DNA of 64,000 bases from the NCBI GenBank assembly GCA_051294375.1, contig CM119263.1:18562628-18626627 (forward strand). Reading direction: 5' to 3'. Each line of letters starts with the position of its first letter. The first letter of the stretch is position 1. A program made the position numbers and the translations under genes. This document shows positions 50,733 to 63,898 of the stretch, in pieces. This DNA comes from Paraspadella gotoi (Eukaryota; Chaetognatha). The notes under the pieces were generated by a model. That model did not search any database. It saw only the letters and a list, made by a program, of their open reading frames with translations, and was not told where the DNA came from.

Positions 50733-50935
50733 ATGGAGCCGGGAGTCTTGGAGCCGGTAGCCGGAGCCGAGAGTTTGAAATTCGATTTGCTGGAGCCGGG
50801 ACAGCCGGGCCCGATAAAAAAATTTTTGCTGGGAGCACGGAGCCGGAGCTGAGCCTGGTAGAAAAAAATTTTGGCCTGTAGCTGGCAGCCGGAGGCCGGA
50901 GCCGAGGACAAAATTAGGTCGGCTCCACATCCCTG
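50733..50935. repeat. Right subterminal GGAGCC array of the hAT element
   Basis: It begins ATGGAGCCGGGAG and keeps the GGAGCC orientation of the left array through A/T-rich spacers (TAAAAAAATTTTTGCT, GAAAAAAATTTTGG), then flips to GGCTCCACATCCCTG at the terminus. Left and right arrays are about equal in length (209 and 203 bases). Confidence 0.85.
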
Positions 50936-52229
50936 CCCGTCACTATTGATAAGCTTTGCTGTCACTACAAGAGCTTTTTCTCGCACAAACTTGCCCAACG
51001 GACTTTTTGTGAAAATTTTCCCTCCTATTCGTTCAAATATTTAAGCAATATAAACATTACTTTATCAAACTAATTAAAATTCCGTGACCACCAAAAAATT
51101 TATTTAGAAATCCAAAGTTTCCGTCGCTCCGAATCGAGAATTTTTCGACGCACCGCACCCACGAATACCTTTTAACCCCATAATGTCCCCCTTATTCCCT
51201 TAACCTTCGGGAGTGCTGACCCATCACAGCCTTCTTATACTGGCAACCAGGGTGTCAATACAATTTTAAGTCAACGTGACTCTGTTCAGACAACGCTGGC
51301 AATTAAAAATCGCGTACAACAATAATAAATTTGTATCTAATTAGAAAAATTACCCATTCATTTAATAATTAAGCTATCTTGCCCTACTTTGACAGGCGTT
51401 TGAAGTGGTTTAAGAGGCCTTCCATCCATCTTACAAAATAATGACAAAATCAGGGGGTTCCCTGCAAGCTTTTCAAATCAAGACCCAACTTGTATCACAG
51501 CTCGTTTATTCATCTCCCCAGTTAACCTGGCTTCTCTTAACAATGAAAGTAGATTAATATTTATAAGAATATTTTCAAATTGTGAGAAATATGAAAAGAT
51601 AATAAATTAATCTAATTCTTCTCTTTTGACTCAAAATAAGTAAGTTAAGTCATCCATCCATCTTACAAGTGATCAACAAAAAGCAAGTCTTTGCAAGCGC
51701 TTTCAAATCGAGATTCTCTTCACAGTCTAGGTGTTATAAACTCCCGAGGAGCCGGGCTTATAATACAATATTACAATTTAACTTTTTTAAAGCCGTACAC
51801 TTCACGACGACGTGAGTCCTTAACGTCAACGCCTCGAAGCATTAAGAACCTTTTAGCAGCAAACTCGATTTATTTATGAACTCGTACTCCTTCTAAATCA
51901 CGTGAGCTTCATTCACGATTCTAATCACGGACCGCGTTCTCTGCTCACAGCGAAGATTCGGACCCGAAATCACGATCGTCGGACAAATGACGAGGAATCG
52001 CTGCGAGGATGAGAAAAGGAGGAGAGGGAAGGAGCGAAGGAAAAAGAGGAAGAGGAAGGGAGGGAAGGTGAGACAGAGAGAAGCCGAGGAGAGGGGGAAG
52101 GCGTAAACACGTAAACGGTTACCGAAGGGAAAGGAAAGAAAAGGCGGGAGGAGGCAAAGGAATCCGCTAAATGGAAGGTGAAACCAGGTTGGTGAAACAA
52201 AATGTCCTTTTACAAAGTGTACATTCGTC

Positions 52230-52512
52230 GTTCGTTTTTTCGTCACGGTCGTTGTCGTCGTCGTCGTTATTCTTTCTTGCCGCCGCCCAAAAAGTCGTAT
52301 TGTTTGTCGTCCTCATTGTCAGTAATTTGTCATCTCGTTGCCATTTTTTTTCGTCCGTTCGACGATGTGTCTTTTTCATCATCGTTAGCCCTTTTTCTCA
52401 TCTTCGACTCCGTTTTCGGTCGTCGTCGTCGTCAATGTCATCTGTTTCCATTGTCATCCGTCGTCGGTCGTCGGTGTGTCGTCGTCACGTCGTCTCCGTC
52501 CGTCGTCGGATA
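52230..52512. repeat. GTC/CGT-rich interrupted tract
   Basis: Repeated GTCGTCGTC and CGTCGTCG blocks, separated by TTTTC- and CATTGTC-type sequence. Confidence 0.8.
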
Positions 52513-54837
52513 GATTTCCTTCAATTGGAAGTTTTAACGATTCCTTTCGGAATAAAAAAGCCGCCGGAGGATGAAATCGTCGGTGGAGATGGTTTGTGGG
52601 AGTAAAACTGATTGTGTGTTACAGGTGTGGGCGTTGAAAATTAGCATTTGTGTTGTGGCGTTTCTTGATTGCAGCGGTGTTTTTGGGGCATGATTGTATT
52701 TGGCTCGTCTTTATTTTGGCAGGGGAATGTTATGGGGCCTTACTGATTGTGGGTGGTTCCTGATGATGCCGGCGCAAAAGTTTACGGCTCTCGATTGATT
52801 GTACAAGCGTCCTTGATATAAGTGTTTGGCAAAAATCGCTGATGGTAATGAGTTTTTGTACTGTTAAGTTGGTGATTCTTGTTTTTGGTTTGTGGCGTCG
52901 AAGGAGCAGTGGCGCTGGTTTTACCGTGCTCAACGAAGTGGCGTCGGTCGAAGAGAAGTGACGCTATAGGGCAAGCGACGTCACGCTAAAAGGGGACCGA
53001 GGATTGACGGCGTCTTTTGAAGCGGCTGCGGCGGCCGGCGCGTGGCGGCGGCGCAGTGGCGGGCGTGATTGTAACCTTTTATATGCGTTCGCGCTCGTAA
53101 CATTTTAAAAGCGAGATGGGTTGATTTAGGAGAGGAGAGAGAGAGAGAAAAAAGAAGAGAGAAGAAGATGAGCGATGAGAGGAACGAGGGAGAGAGAGAC
53201 GAGAGAGAGGAAGATGAGATGAGAAGAGAGAGACGCATCGGGAGAAAGAGACTGATATCGGAGAGAGACATGAGAAGACCAGAGCAGGAGGAGAGAGAAG
53301 AGGGACCACTTACTACTGAAATGATGCTAAAAGTACTGTCAAATTATGGGATCAAAAAGGAAAAAAGGGGGAGAAGCTGCAGGTCCTGCGAGAGGTAAAT
53401 AAAATCTTGGAATGAACTAAATAAAAAAGAAAATGACCAAAGCAACAAGTAATAGAAAAAAGATTGGTTTAACCAAGGCTGAAAAAAGATCAAAGAAAAA
53501 AGAAAATTAAATTATTTGTTATTTTCATCTAGTTAACTCGGCTAAAAAACTAAAAAAAAAGAATAACTTGTAAAAACCTTAATTAATTTTATTTTTCAAA
53601 TAAAATTTTAAAAACGAAGATCGTAGCACGAGTGACACTTTTTGTTTATTTGCAAGCGATGACACAGAAAGTCCCCTCTATTCCTTTACGAGTATATGTC
53701 AAAAAGCGCTAACTGGTAACAATTTACAAAAATATATGCAAACTTGTCTCAAAAATTGGTCACAAAAGAGGAACGTTAACTTTCTTAAAAATAAAAAAAA
53801 AAAAAAACCAATAAACTTTTTTTAACGTTGAGGCGTTACGACGTGATGATTTAAGGCTGAGATTGAACACGAAAAAGACACTTTGGATTAAATTTGATAA
53901 AAAAAGAAAATATTAGACATAAAATTAGAAAAAGTTTAAGAAAAACGAAAAAACAGAGAAGAAGTTCATGAGCAGTAGAGAATCTTCACTCGAAATCTTC
54001 AGCCCTTTATTACGCATTCATCAATCCAAGTTGACGTAAAATCTGTCTCTACTCTTCTCTCTCTCTCCGAGATCTCTCTGCTTCTCTCTCTCCTCTCTCC
54101 TCTCTCTCTCTCTCTCCTCTCTCTCTCCATTCTTCCAACAACCCCCACCTAAATTGAACCCACCCGCTGGCGACGCTATCACGTCCGGGATGTTTGGATT
54201 ATAGAGTTGAATCCGACACCTTGTCTTCCGGTGTTCTTGAAAAAGATGAACTATTATAAGGATGCAATCCTCGCATTTCTCGACTCTCCGCCTGCTCCAG
54301 AACGATACGGGATGTAAATGATCCCTGGGGGGGGAAAAAGGCCTGGTTAAGCGAGAAGGTAATGAACGAAAAGAAAAAAAAAATCAAGGTGATGATAGAG
54401 AGAGAAATGAAGAGTGGATGAGAAGATGGGTGAGAGAGAATGCGAGGAAAAAGACAAGAAAGAAAATACTGTAAAAGAATAATATGAGAGAACGACCGAG
54501 AGCACAGCGAAGCAATGTACTCGTCGTCGTTAAAAGAGCTCACAAGGGAGGAATGAGGAGACAATCTTGTGGCACCGCGAACCGATGACAGGAACAATCT
54601 TGAGAATTCCGTTCCTAAAAATTAAAAATACTAATAGGATTTAAGATCCCGTCCCATCCCAACCGCCCAGATTTCATGATCTAGAGAATACTGATGTTGT
54701 GTTGCGAAAGACAACGGTAGAGTAAATAAGAAAGAGAAGAGAGAGAGAAGACAGTGGAAAGAGAGGGGGAGAAATAGTACAGAAAAAAGAAAGAAAAGAG
54801 AAAGGGATAGAAGTAAGACCAAAGAAGAAAGAAAGAG

Positions 54838-54845
54838 AGAAAGAA

Positions 54846-54888
<43 letters not shown>
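54838..54888. repeat. (GAAA)n microsatellite
   Basis: About ten GAAA units at the centre of a 300-base purine-only stretch. Confidence 0.93.
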
Positions 54889-54890
<2 letters not shown>

Positions 54891-55115
54891 TGACAGAGAG
54901 GTGAGAAATAGTGAGAGAAAGAAAAGAAAGAAGAAAGAAAGAAAGAAGATAGAAAGATAAAGAAAGAGAGAGAGTGATTAGAGAAGAGAAAGACAAGACA
55001 GAGAGAGAAAGAGAGAACCGCCCCAAACTCTCAAAAGTCTTCAACCCGCAAAAAAAAAAAAAAAAAAAAAAGAAACAAATGTTTTTCGCCCGAGATTCGA
55101 TTGCGTCACTTACGT

Positions 55116-55131
55116 CACGTGACGTCACGTG
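55116..55131. promoter_or_regulatory. E-box/CRE/E-box perfect palindrome
   Basis: CACGTGACGTCACGTG reads the same on both strands. It contains two CACGTG E-boxes (55116-55121, 55126-55131) overlapping a central TGACGTCA (55120-55127), the full consensus for CREB/ATF bZIP factors. A perfect 16-bp palindrome made of three known sites suggests a bound element, but no gene start was seen beside it. Confidence 0.45.
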
Positions 55132-57177
55132 CATTACGAAAAAAAATGACCAGCACGACAATAACAACAACAACCACACTCGTCTTTATTAGTCGGTCGC
55201 ACAAGGGGAAATGTGATTGAGTAATCTTGCGAGAAAATAAAGTCATTTTGACTTTCGCTGATGCCGTCGTCGTCGTATCCTCCGCGCTTCGTCCTCATCA
55301 TCGTCGTCGTCTTTACCAAGTCAGTTCTCAAGTGTCGTACCTGTCCGGTCGTTTCATCATCCTCGAGAGTGCTAACAGGTAACATATGCAAATCGTACAA
55401 GCTGAGTCGTCTTTTTAGTCATCGCGTTGTCGTCCTGAGTCGGTTCGATGTCAAGTTCGTCAAGCAATACAAGTCTTGTGTCGTATCGTCGTTTCTTTCT
55501 TGGGTTCATCGTCTTCTCCATCCGGCGAATATTGAAAATGCGTGGTTCGTCAGCCGCCATCTTTCTCAGGCTGAGAATCGGTGCCTCGAAGGCGAACGTA
55601 CATTCTATTCTTTTGACAGATACTGCTACACGTATACGGAAAAATAGGAACGGACCAAGATGCGTGCTACTCCGTCTTGTTTTATAAACACGTACTCACA
55701 GACAGGACTGAAGATATTCAAATACTCACCGTTCAACACCAATCAGACAGCCACTGCTAATATCCACCGGCGACTCTCATCTAGTTGTGGGACTGTATCG
55801 AATGTAAGTAAGTGATGATACAATTTTATAATAGCTCTTGTCCAGTGAGTGGATTTTTATGTGTTGCATTATAATAAGGGTAATTAAAAGTACTGTAATA
55901 AAGTGACGCAACCTTGCCCCACAGAATTATAATATCCCTGTAACATAAAAGCCAAAAGTAATATACCTCATTTTGTGAAAATCCATCAAAGGATGATGAA
56001 GTTAATGATGGTACCGAGATCCCTATTGCCTAGAGTATCATCCTTCTTCTTCCCCATACATTGTTATAATACATCTTAGTGCGTTTATTAGACATGGTAT
56101 AATGATTTAGCGCACTTACAAGGTCGTTAATTATACATATGTAAGAACTTCTAGCAATGAAAAAATTTAAATAATCGTAAGCAAACTTATCTTTTGTAAC
56201 CATTTTAGCCCTCGATCCGTCCACTGTTCCCGAGCTTTACCTTTACCCGACTTAACAATTAATTAAATTCACACTACATTTTTTTTCCCGTGTACGCCTA
56301 TCCTCCGTGAGATAGTCTTTCGGCTGTTTCATTATACCTTGTGGGATGGTCGGACGTATTTACGTTGCCAACTCTCCATACAAATCTCACAACTTGGGTA
56401 TTCGCTAATAAAATTTAAAGCCGCAAATGAATCTTATAATTGATGAACCCGGGGACGTATACCCCGTTAATCGTTAGAATAAAACAAACTTGAATTAATG
56501 AGAAGCAGTATTTCTAATTTCAAATCTCAGGACCCGGAAGCGCGACCATCCACTCTGACTTTACCACGATATACATCCACAATCTATGAATTTAATGCCT
56601 CCACTCGATCCATTAGACGCGTCAATAACGTTATACATACAGTTACATTCTGAGAGTTCATTAATTATGTAGGCCTGTTATTATTAATTAAAGATATTAG
56701 ATTTTAATAATAGATTATCATTAGTAGTTAAGGTTGCCGGATCCGCAAATGATCGACAGACAAAAGACCGCAGAAGACGACGGAATGATGCGAGATATTA
56801 CCTTATCCAACCAATTAATGCCACGCTTCTATAATACCTCTGCTTTGACAACTCTAACTCAATTCGATTCGTAGATGATGATAAAAATACTGATCTACTG
56901 TGACTATAAATGATGTGCCTGCGATCTATACTTACTTACTATATCTATCATTAACTCTGCACTCAATCATCCTCAATCTCTGCATGATAACTCTCATACA
57001 TCTTGCCTACTCTTCTCTACTTTCATACTTACATACTACATTAATAACAATACCAATTCTACTCAAATCATACAATAACCTCTCTCTACTCTCATCTTAC
57101 TATCTACTTCATCTACATCTTCTCTCATCTCTCTCTCTCTCTCTCTCAGCACAGCACATTCAGTAATTCTTCCGACC

Positions 57178-57202
57178 NNNNNNNNNNNNNNNNNNNNNNN
57201 NN
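57178..57202. other. Assembly gap of exactly 25 N
   Basis: A CT tract lies on the right side, and CT-rich, low-quality-looking sequence on the left. Confidence 0.99.
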
Positions 57203-58820
57203 TCTCTCTCTCTCTTTGATTTAAATCACCCGGACGTTGAAACGAGCGTCGATTATTTCAAATGATTTACGTTTGGTCGTCGGTAGTGAATCTCCGGTCC
57301 GAAGCGTCGGCTTTCACTTCGCTCCTCAGTTGTGAGTTTCACGTCGTGAATCAATCGCGCTCTGGCGAAAAAGAGGGAAGTAACCTCAGATTTTCTGCAG
57401 TCAAAACGATTGTAGTATCAAGTATAGAGTATAGAGAAAGAGGGACGTAATTCGGTAAACTTGTCATTGTTAAAGAAAATATTTTTTTAACTTTTTAAAC
57501 TGACAGACTAAATTGTTATTTTCGATGACAAATATTTTTTTGTTTTTCTAAGCTACTTTGGCTCCGAAAGCCAGAATTGTCTTTCACATTTTCAAATATT
57601 CGTCAGATTTTTTCCCTTTTTTCTCTTCTTCAATAATGCTCTGTCTCTATCGTTTTCTCCAACTCAGTCTCACGTTGTGCGGCAGATTCTCTCATTCCTG
57701 TGACTCTTTTACAGACGCGTCAAATTTAGTTTTTCGCTTCACAAAATTTAATCTTATTTTTTTNNNNNNNNNNNNNNNNNNNNNNNNNNNNNNNNNNNNN
57801 NNNNNNNNNNNNNNNNNNNNNNNNNNNNNNNNNNNNNNNNNNNNNNNNNNNNNNNNNNNNNNNNNNNNNNNNNNNNNNNNNNNNNNNNNNNNNNNNNNNN
57901 NNNNNNNNNNNNNNNNNNNNNNNNNNNNNNNNNNTTTTTTTTTTTCGCCACCGAACTAATTTGCATAATCCATTAAGTCGGCGCCGATGGAGAATCCGGC
58001 GTCGTTCTCCGCGGCGTCGGTAGGGGACGCGTCATAGCGACGCCGTTCGTGTCCGCGCCATTAAAAAAAAGCTATAAACAACCTGAAAAAAAAAAAATTT
58101 GTTTTCATTCGTCCGTTCGACAAGTGTACCAGAGTCCATTAAGGGACGAAGGGGGACTTGTGAAGTTTAGTGAGAGAGAATGTTGAACTAAATGTTTTTA
58201 AAAAAAAATATGTGAAAAGTAAAGATATAAAATTATATCCAGGAAACTTCGACCAACTAGTACGTAATATGTACCTAATACCTGTATTTCCGACTAAGCG
58301 TGCAATTTTGATTTACAGTTCGTAAATCAAACTTCGTTAAAAACGTTTCGAACCTCCTTTAATGAATTCTAATTCACCTTCGGTTCTCGTCTCAACAAAC
58401 AATTTCACGCTCCCTGCCTCGTTGCTGCTAAATCCTAGAATTTACGTTTTATCGCGAGAATAAAAAAAAAGCGTAAAGTTCGCTAAATCCGTCCGCCTTC
58501 GTTATTCCCACAAAACGCTAATCTCCTCTCCGCGAGCCCTCAATTCTCCGCNNNNNNNNNNCGTCACGTCTTCACCTTCACCTGGAATCTGGATGTGAGG
58601 CGTTGGGCGTGAAGAGTTGAGCTGAGNNNNNNNNNNNNNNNNNNNNNNNNNNNNNNNNNNNNNNNNNNNNNNNNNNNNNNNNNNNNNNNNNNNNNNNNNN
58701 NNNNNNNNNNNNNNNNNNNNNNNNNNNNNNNNNNNNNNNNNNNNNNNNNNNNNNNNNNNNNNNNNNNNNNNNNNNNNNNNNNNNNNNNNNNNNNNNNNNN
58801 NNNNNNNNNNNNNNNNNNNN

Positions 58821-58853
<33 letters not shown>

Positions 58854-60366
58854 TTCGTGGAGGGAAAAATGAAATTAATGAAGGGATTTGGGAGCGAAGA
58901 TTAAGATTACGTTAAATTTCTGTATTATAAGAGAGATTAGAGAATGTGAAGCGTTTAATAAAAAGAGTAGTATCTTAAAGGGAGAATTTATCCCATAATG
59001 CCGTTATTGGAAATTTGGGATATCATTGTATCACCTCCCTTACATTTTTCCTCCCCACTGTGGCGCAGTTCATTATTCAAACGTGAAAATATATTCTCCA
59101 AAACCATAAATACCAACGGCATTATTCAACCCCATATACCTCGCAGTGTTGAGGCAAAAAAAAAAGCCAAAGGAGAAAAAAGAAAAAAAATGTTTTATCT
59201 TTTTTCTCTTCTCTCCTCATCGTTTTATCTTCATCCCGCGATGACGCGCCAGACGCCCGGAAGCGGCGAGCGGCGGCGGCGGCGGCGGCGGCGGGAGCAG
59301 CGGCGGAAACTGAAAGTGAAGCGGACTTAACGTCACCGGGTTTACGGTCTCCGCCTTGACGTGCTGGGGTTGACGCTCGTAGGATGGGGTAGGGGAAAAG
59401 TGGTAGGTAAGTCTGAGGCAGGCTTAAAGGCTCGGCTGAAAGGATGGGTAAGTTCTTGCGAAGTTTTGTTGTATCGCGATGAAAAAAGGCGAATGGCGCA
59501 GTAAAACCTCAAACGCCGCTTCCATCTTGCATCGAACGCGAGCGACGANNNNNNNNNNNNNNNNNNNNNNNNNNNNNNNNNNNNNNNNNNNNNNNNNNNN
59601 NNNNNNNNNNNNNNNNNNNNNNNNNNNNNNNNNNNNNNNNNNNNNNNNNNNNNNNNNNNNNNNNNNNNNNNNNNNNNNNNNNNNNNNNNNNNNNNNNNNN
59701 NNNNNNNNNNNNNNNNNNNNNNNNNNNNNNNNNNNNNNNNNNNNNNNNNNNNNNNNNNNNNNNNNNNNNNNNNNNNNNNNNNNNNNNNNNNNNNNNNNNN
59801 NNNNNNNNNNNNNNNNNNNNNNNNNNNNNNNNNNNNNNNNNNNNNNNNNNNNNNNNNNNNNNNNNNNNNNNNNNNNNNNNNNNNNNNNNNNNNNNNNNNN
59901 NNNNNNNNNNNNNNNNNNNNNNNNNNNNNNNNNNNNNNNNNNNNNNNNNNNNNNNNNNNNNNNNNNNNNNNNNNNNNNNNNNNNNNNNNNNNNAGAAAGA
60001 AAGAAAGAAAGAAAGAAAGAAAAAGAAATAAAGGAAAAAAAATAAAAGAGTTTCTATTCTGGGAGGAATTAATTTTTCTTCTGGTGTAGCGGCGTTGCCG
60101 GCTTTTCTACCGCCGCCGCCGCCGACGTCGCCGCCGACGGCGCTAACGTTATGGATTCCAGATTCCATGTAAATGAGGGGAAGGAAGAGGAATAAAGGAA
60201 TAAAGAATGAAAGAAAGAAAATCAAAGTAAAAAAAGACAAGCAAAACTGAAGTGAGAAGAATGAAAAAGAAAGAAAGAAAGAAAGAAAAAAACTCGAGGG
60301 CGAAAGAGTCAGACGGTGGGAGATGAATTCATCAAAAAGAGGTGATACGACCAGGCCTGCGAAAAG

Positions 60367-60434
<68 letters not shown>

Positions 60435-63390
60435 CTTTTCGAACTCTCACGACTTTGGTACATGCCAGCTTTTGTATCCTATTCTCAGACAAGAGAAAAA
60501 TGAAGTATAATTTTCAACGCAAGATCACAGAGGGTTCAAAGAAGGTTTTTTAAAATTTCTTTTACAAAGCCCCCGTCCAAATATGTAGAGACGCTTTTGC
60601 GTTTCCATCACGAATTTTGCCGCGCGTATTTCACTGGTAACGCGACCAGATTGTTAGTCGGTCCACGTCCTCTTTGTTCCAGACGGCGCCGTCTCTTCTG
60701 CCACCGACGCCTCGATTTTCACGCCAGGCGAAGTCACTTTCGTTTTTCCTCCCACAGCGTTGCCTCTTCGCCTCCTCGGCGTCACGCGCCATTCGTCATC
60801 CGGCGTCGTAATTCATCGGCGTCAAAAAAAATACCGGAAGCGGCGAAGCTTTCGCCGGGAGATGAACCGGAATCGGAAGTCGAGTGCCGAGAGAGGGAGT
60901 TCGAGAAGGAATAGGGGCTAAAGGAGGAGGGCATGGCGGATTAAACAGGGTGAGACGTTCTCATTAAAACGCCACCTAAAGTCGCTTGATGGACGAGAAA
61001 AGCGACAAACTCGAGAGAGAAATCCAAAATTTGACGTCTTTGTTGGATTCGCGTTTCTTGAAAAATTGAATTTGGATTTGACTGGATTTGCCAGGGAACA
61101 ATGGATTTGTAAAAAGTAATTTCTCAAGATCGTGAGAGTGAAATGAGCCTTTATCAGTTTAATCGGTGCCATGATCATAATAACTAATAATCCAGTACCT
61201 TTTTGTTTTGATTATAATGCAAACTATGCGAACGTTTACTGCCAAAATTCAAAGCCACTTTTTGTGCAAACTCTCGAGAACGCCGCTGTTTGCCTCTTGA
61301 CTTTGGCCAAAAAACGAGTTTGCTCTCTTCGTCGCAACTTTACGAGTTTCCTCCGCCAAAAAGCGAAAAAGCGGCGCAGGAATTAGTGCCGTCTATAAAC
61401 CCGGGCGCCGAGCAAATCCAGCGCCAGATCCTGGCGTAACTTAGACCGCGGATGTTTAACGGCGCAACAGAAAATAACCCTTTAACCGGACAGAAAAAAA
61501 AACGTTAAACCGGAAATGTCGGGGAAATCCGGGAGGAACCGAATGTGACGTCATCGGCGATAAACCGAAGGAGAAGATGGAGGATTAAATGAAGCGATGG
61601 AGCGAAGGATGCGATGGAGCGAGATGAAAAGAGAGGAGCGAGATAGAGAAGAAAAGGGGGATAGTTAAAGAGTAGAAGAGGAAGGTGGGAGAGAAGATAA
61701 GGAGCTCAGAAGGAAGTTGAGCGATAGAGAAAGATTAGTCAAGGAGAGGAAGAGAGAGGAGCCTGGGAGGAAGGAGAAAGAGAGGAGCTAGAAGGAAAAT
61801 AAAAAGGAAATATTAAAAAAAAGGTTTTATAAAAATGAAAAAAGAGATCAAGATGAAAAACGAGGAATGTAAATGTCTCCAAGACGTGGAGACAAGGAGA
61901 TTCGCCCACTTCCTCCGTTTAAACCCTCCGACGCGAAAAAAGACATAAAAAAAAAAAAATACGTGAAAATATGACGTTTGGCGCGAATGACGTATCGAAC
62001 GGCCGCGTAGGGAACCGTCATCGTGGATGCGTTACAGAAGTTTCGCGTCATTTCGGCAAAGTCACGTGACCATATTCGATCTACGCGAAACGAGACGAGT
62101 CTATGGGCGACGAGTCGAGTTATTGAGTCGTTTCGTCGATGGCTTATTTACTCTTAACTGCGACGCCGAATCGAGATCTCGTTGAGCAAATGCGACGAAT
62201 AAAAACTCTTTGGCTCAATGAGACTAGACGTTGTTTCCTTGCTTCGGCTTGCTGCAACTGCGACGGGGGGAGGGATATTTCGAAGATGCCAAATCGACGC
62301 GTCAAAACTGACTTTCCCGTTTTATTTAGTTACCATTAAAACGTTGTTTTTTATGTGTTAGTTTTTTCTCACTCTTTACTTCTCTTTTTTTCATTTTTTA
62401 TCGATCTTCGTTTTTATCTCTCCCAACTTCCACCCGCGCTCCTCATCCTCGAGCATCATCCGGAACCGACCGCTCCCGCGAGGCCTTTTCGACGTTTATA
62501 CACTTTGGCANNNNNNNNNNNNNNNNNNNNNNNNNNNNNNNNNNNNNNNNNNNNNNNNNNNNNNNNNNNNNNNNNNNNNNNNNNNNNNNNNNNNNNNNNN
62601 NNNNNNNNNNNNNNNNNNNNNNNNNNNNNNNNNNNNNNNNNNNNNNNNNNNNNNNNNNNNNNNNNNNNNNNNNNNNNNNNNNNNNNNNNNNNNNNNNNNN
62701 NNNNNNNNNNNNNNNNNNNNNNNNNNNNNNNNNNNNNNNNNNNNNNNNNNNNNNNNNNNNNNNNNNNNNNNNNNNNNNNNNNNNNNNNNNNNNNNNNNNN
62801 NNNNNNNNNNNNNNNNNNNNNNNNNNNNNNNNNNNNNNNNNNNNNNNNNNNNNNNNNNNNNNNNNNNNNNNNNNNNNNNNNNNNNNNNNNNNNNNNNNNN
62901 NNNNNNNNNNNNNNNNNNNNNNNNNNNNNNNNNNNNNNNNNNNNNNNNNNNNNNNNNNNNNNNNNNNNNNNNNNNNNNNNNNNNNNNNNNNNNNNNNNNN
63001 NNNNNNNNNNNNNNNNNNNNNNNNNNNNNNNNNNNNNNNNNNNNNNNNNNNNNNNNNNNNNNNNNNNNNNNNNNNNNNNNNNNNNNNNNNNNNNNNNNNN
63101 NNNNNNNNNNNNNNNNNNNNNNNNNNNNNNNNNNNNNNNNNNNNNNNNNNNNNNNNNNNNNNNNNNNNNNNNNNNNNNNNNNNNNNNNNNNNNNNNNNNN
63201 NNNNNNNNNNNNNNNNNNNNNNNNNNNNNNNNNNNNNNNNNNNNNNATGAATATTTTATCTATTTTCTCGCTTTTCTTTTGTTTTCTCCTTTTTTGCACA
63301 ACAGGAATTGTTTTTCTCCGACGCTTTCAGTCTCGCAGATTCGCAGCTGGGTCGAGGTTGAACCAAGTTTAATATCGATCAATCTGTTGC

Positions 63391-63422
<32 letters not shown>

Positions 63423-63898
63423 ACTCTCTCTCTCTCTCTCTCTCTTCATCGACTACCGATATGGCCACATCAATTGCTGAGTCGATGCCAGTCGGTACCA
63501 GGCGACGTTAATCAATAGATGTCGATGCCAGTCGATGACAGGCGTTACCAGACGATGTCGGACTTAAGAAAAAGATATCAATTCGAGTCAATACTTGACT
63601 GCACCTGGAGAGTAAGATTCCGATTATCTCGAATTTTAAGATTTCCTATAATTGTTTAGCAAAAAATTTAAAAAAAAACAAAAAACAATGGAAACAATAT
63701 TGAAAAGAATAAAAATCATTGCTTTTTGTGTTTTTTCCCGCATTTATTCGATGACATTTGAGTTCATAACTGAGTTGCACGCAGTCGTCGCTGCCTCGTC
63801 GCCGGCGCTGCGTCGCCGCCGTCGCGTCTCTCCGCTCTTCCTACTGTTCGATTAATTATCATCGCGACGACATTTTAGACTTCGATCAAATTAAAACG
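57203..63898. other. Non-coding region with gaps and microsatellites
   Basis: Gaps lie at 57764-57934 (flanked by T runs), 58552-58561, 58627-58820, 59549-59993 and 62511-63246. Between them are GA tracts (58821-58850, 60369-60434), a CGG run (59263-59292), GC-rich sequence (60600-60920), purine-rich sequence (61560-61860), a TCACGTGA at 62062-62069, a CT tract (63388-63444) and a short repeat of GTCGATGCCAGTCG (about 63480-63556). The GC-rich frame at 60597-60914 is Arg/Ser-rich without a domain, and I do not call it. Confidence 0.6.

Larger units (their letters stand above)
46880..50935. mobile_element. Non-autonomous hAT-type DNA transposon, 4,056 bp
   Basis: The left end starts CAGGGATGTGG and the right end finishes CCACATCCCTG, an 11-bp perfect terminal inverted repeat of the CAGRG type found in hAT elements. 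The 8-bp sequence CCCGTCAC flanks it at 46872-46879 and 50936-50943, the duplication length diagnostic of the hAT superfamily. Both ends carry GGAGCC-rich subterminal arrays. The interior is AT-rich and has no frame long enough for a transposase (usually about 600 residues or more), so it must rely on a transposase from elsewhere. It also holds a degenerate CCCTAA-rich array. The perfect target duplication suggests an insertion that is not very old, although the interior looks heavily diverged. Confidence 0.9.
50944..57177. other. Non-coding region between the hAT element and the 57-kb gap
   Basis: AT-balanced sequence (50944-51900), purine-rich (52000-52100), GTC-rich (52230-52512), AT-rich (53400-53980), CT-rich (54056-54128), GAAA-rich (54720-55020), an A run of over 20 bases (55050-55071) and AT-rich sequence with CT-rich patches up to the gap at 57178. 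Frames at 52171-52605 and 55261-55647 are repeat-derived (GTC triplets) and have no recognisable domain. Confidence 0.6.

Noticed and set aside
60597-60914. Arg/Ser-rich frame in a GC-rich patch
   Set aside because: No recognisable motif, no supported splice sites, and its composition is explained by CGT/CGC-rich sequence.
62355-63518. Frame of 387 codons
   Set aside because: It spans the 736-base gap at 62511-63246, and the remainder is CT repeat and low complexity.
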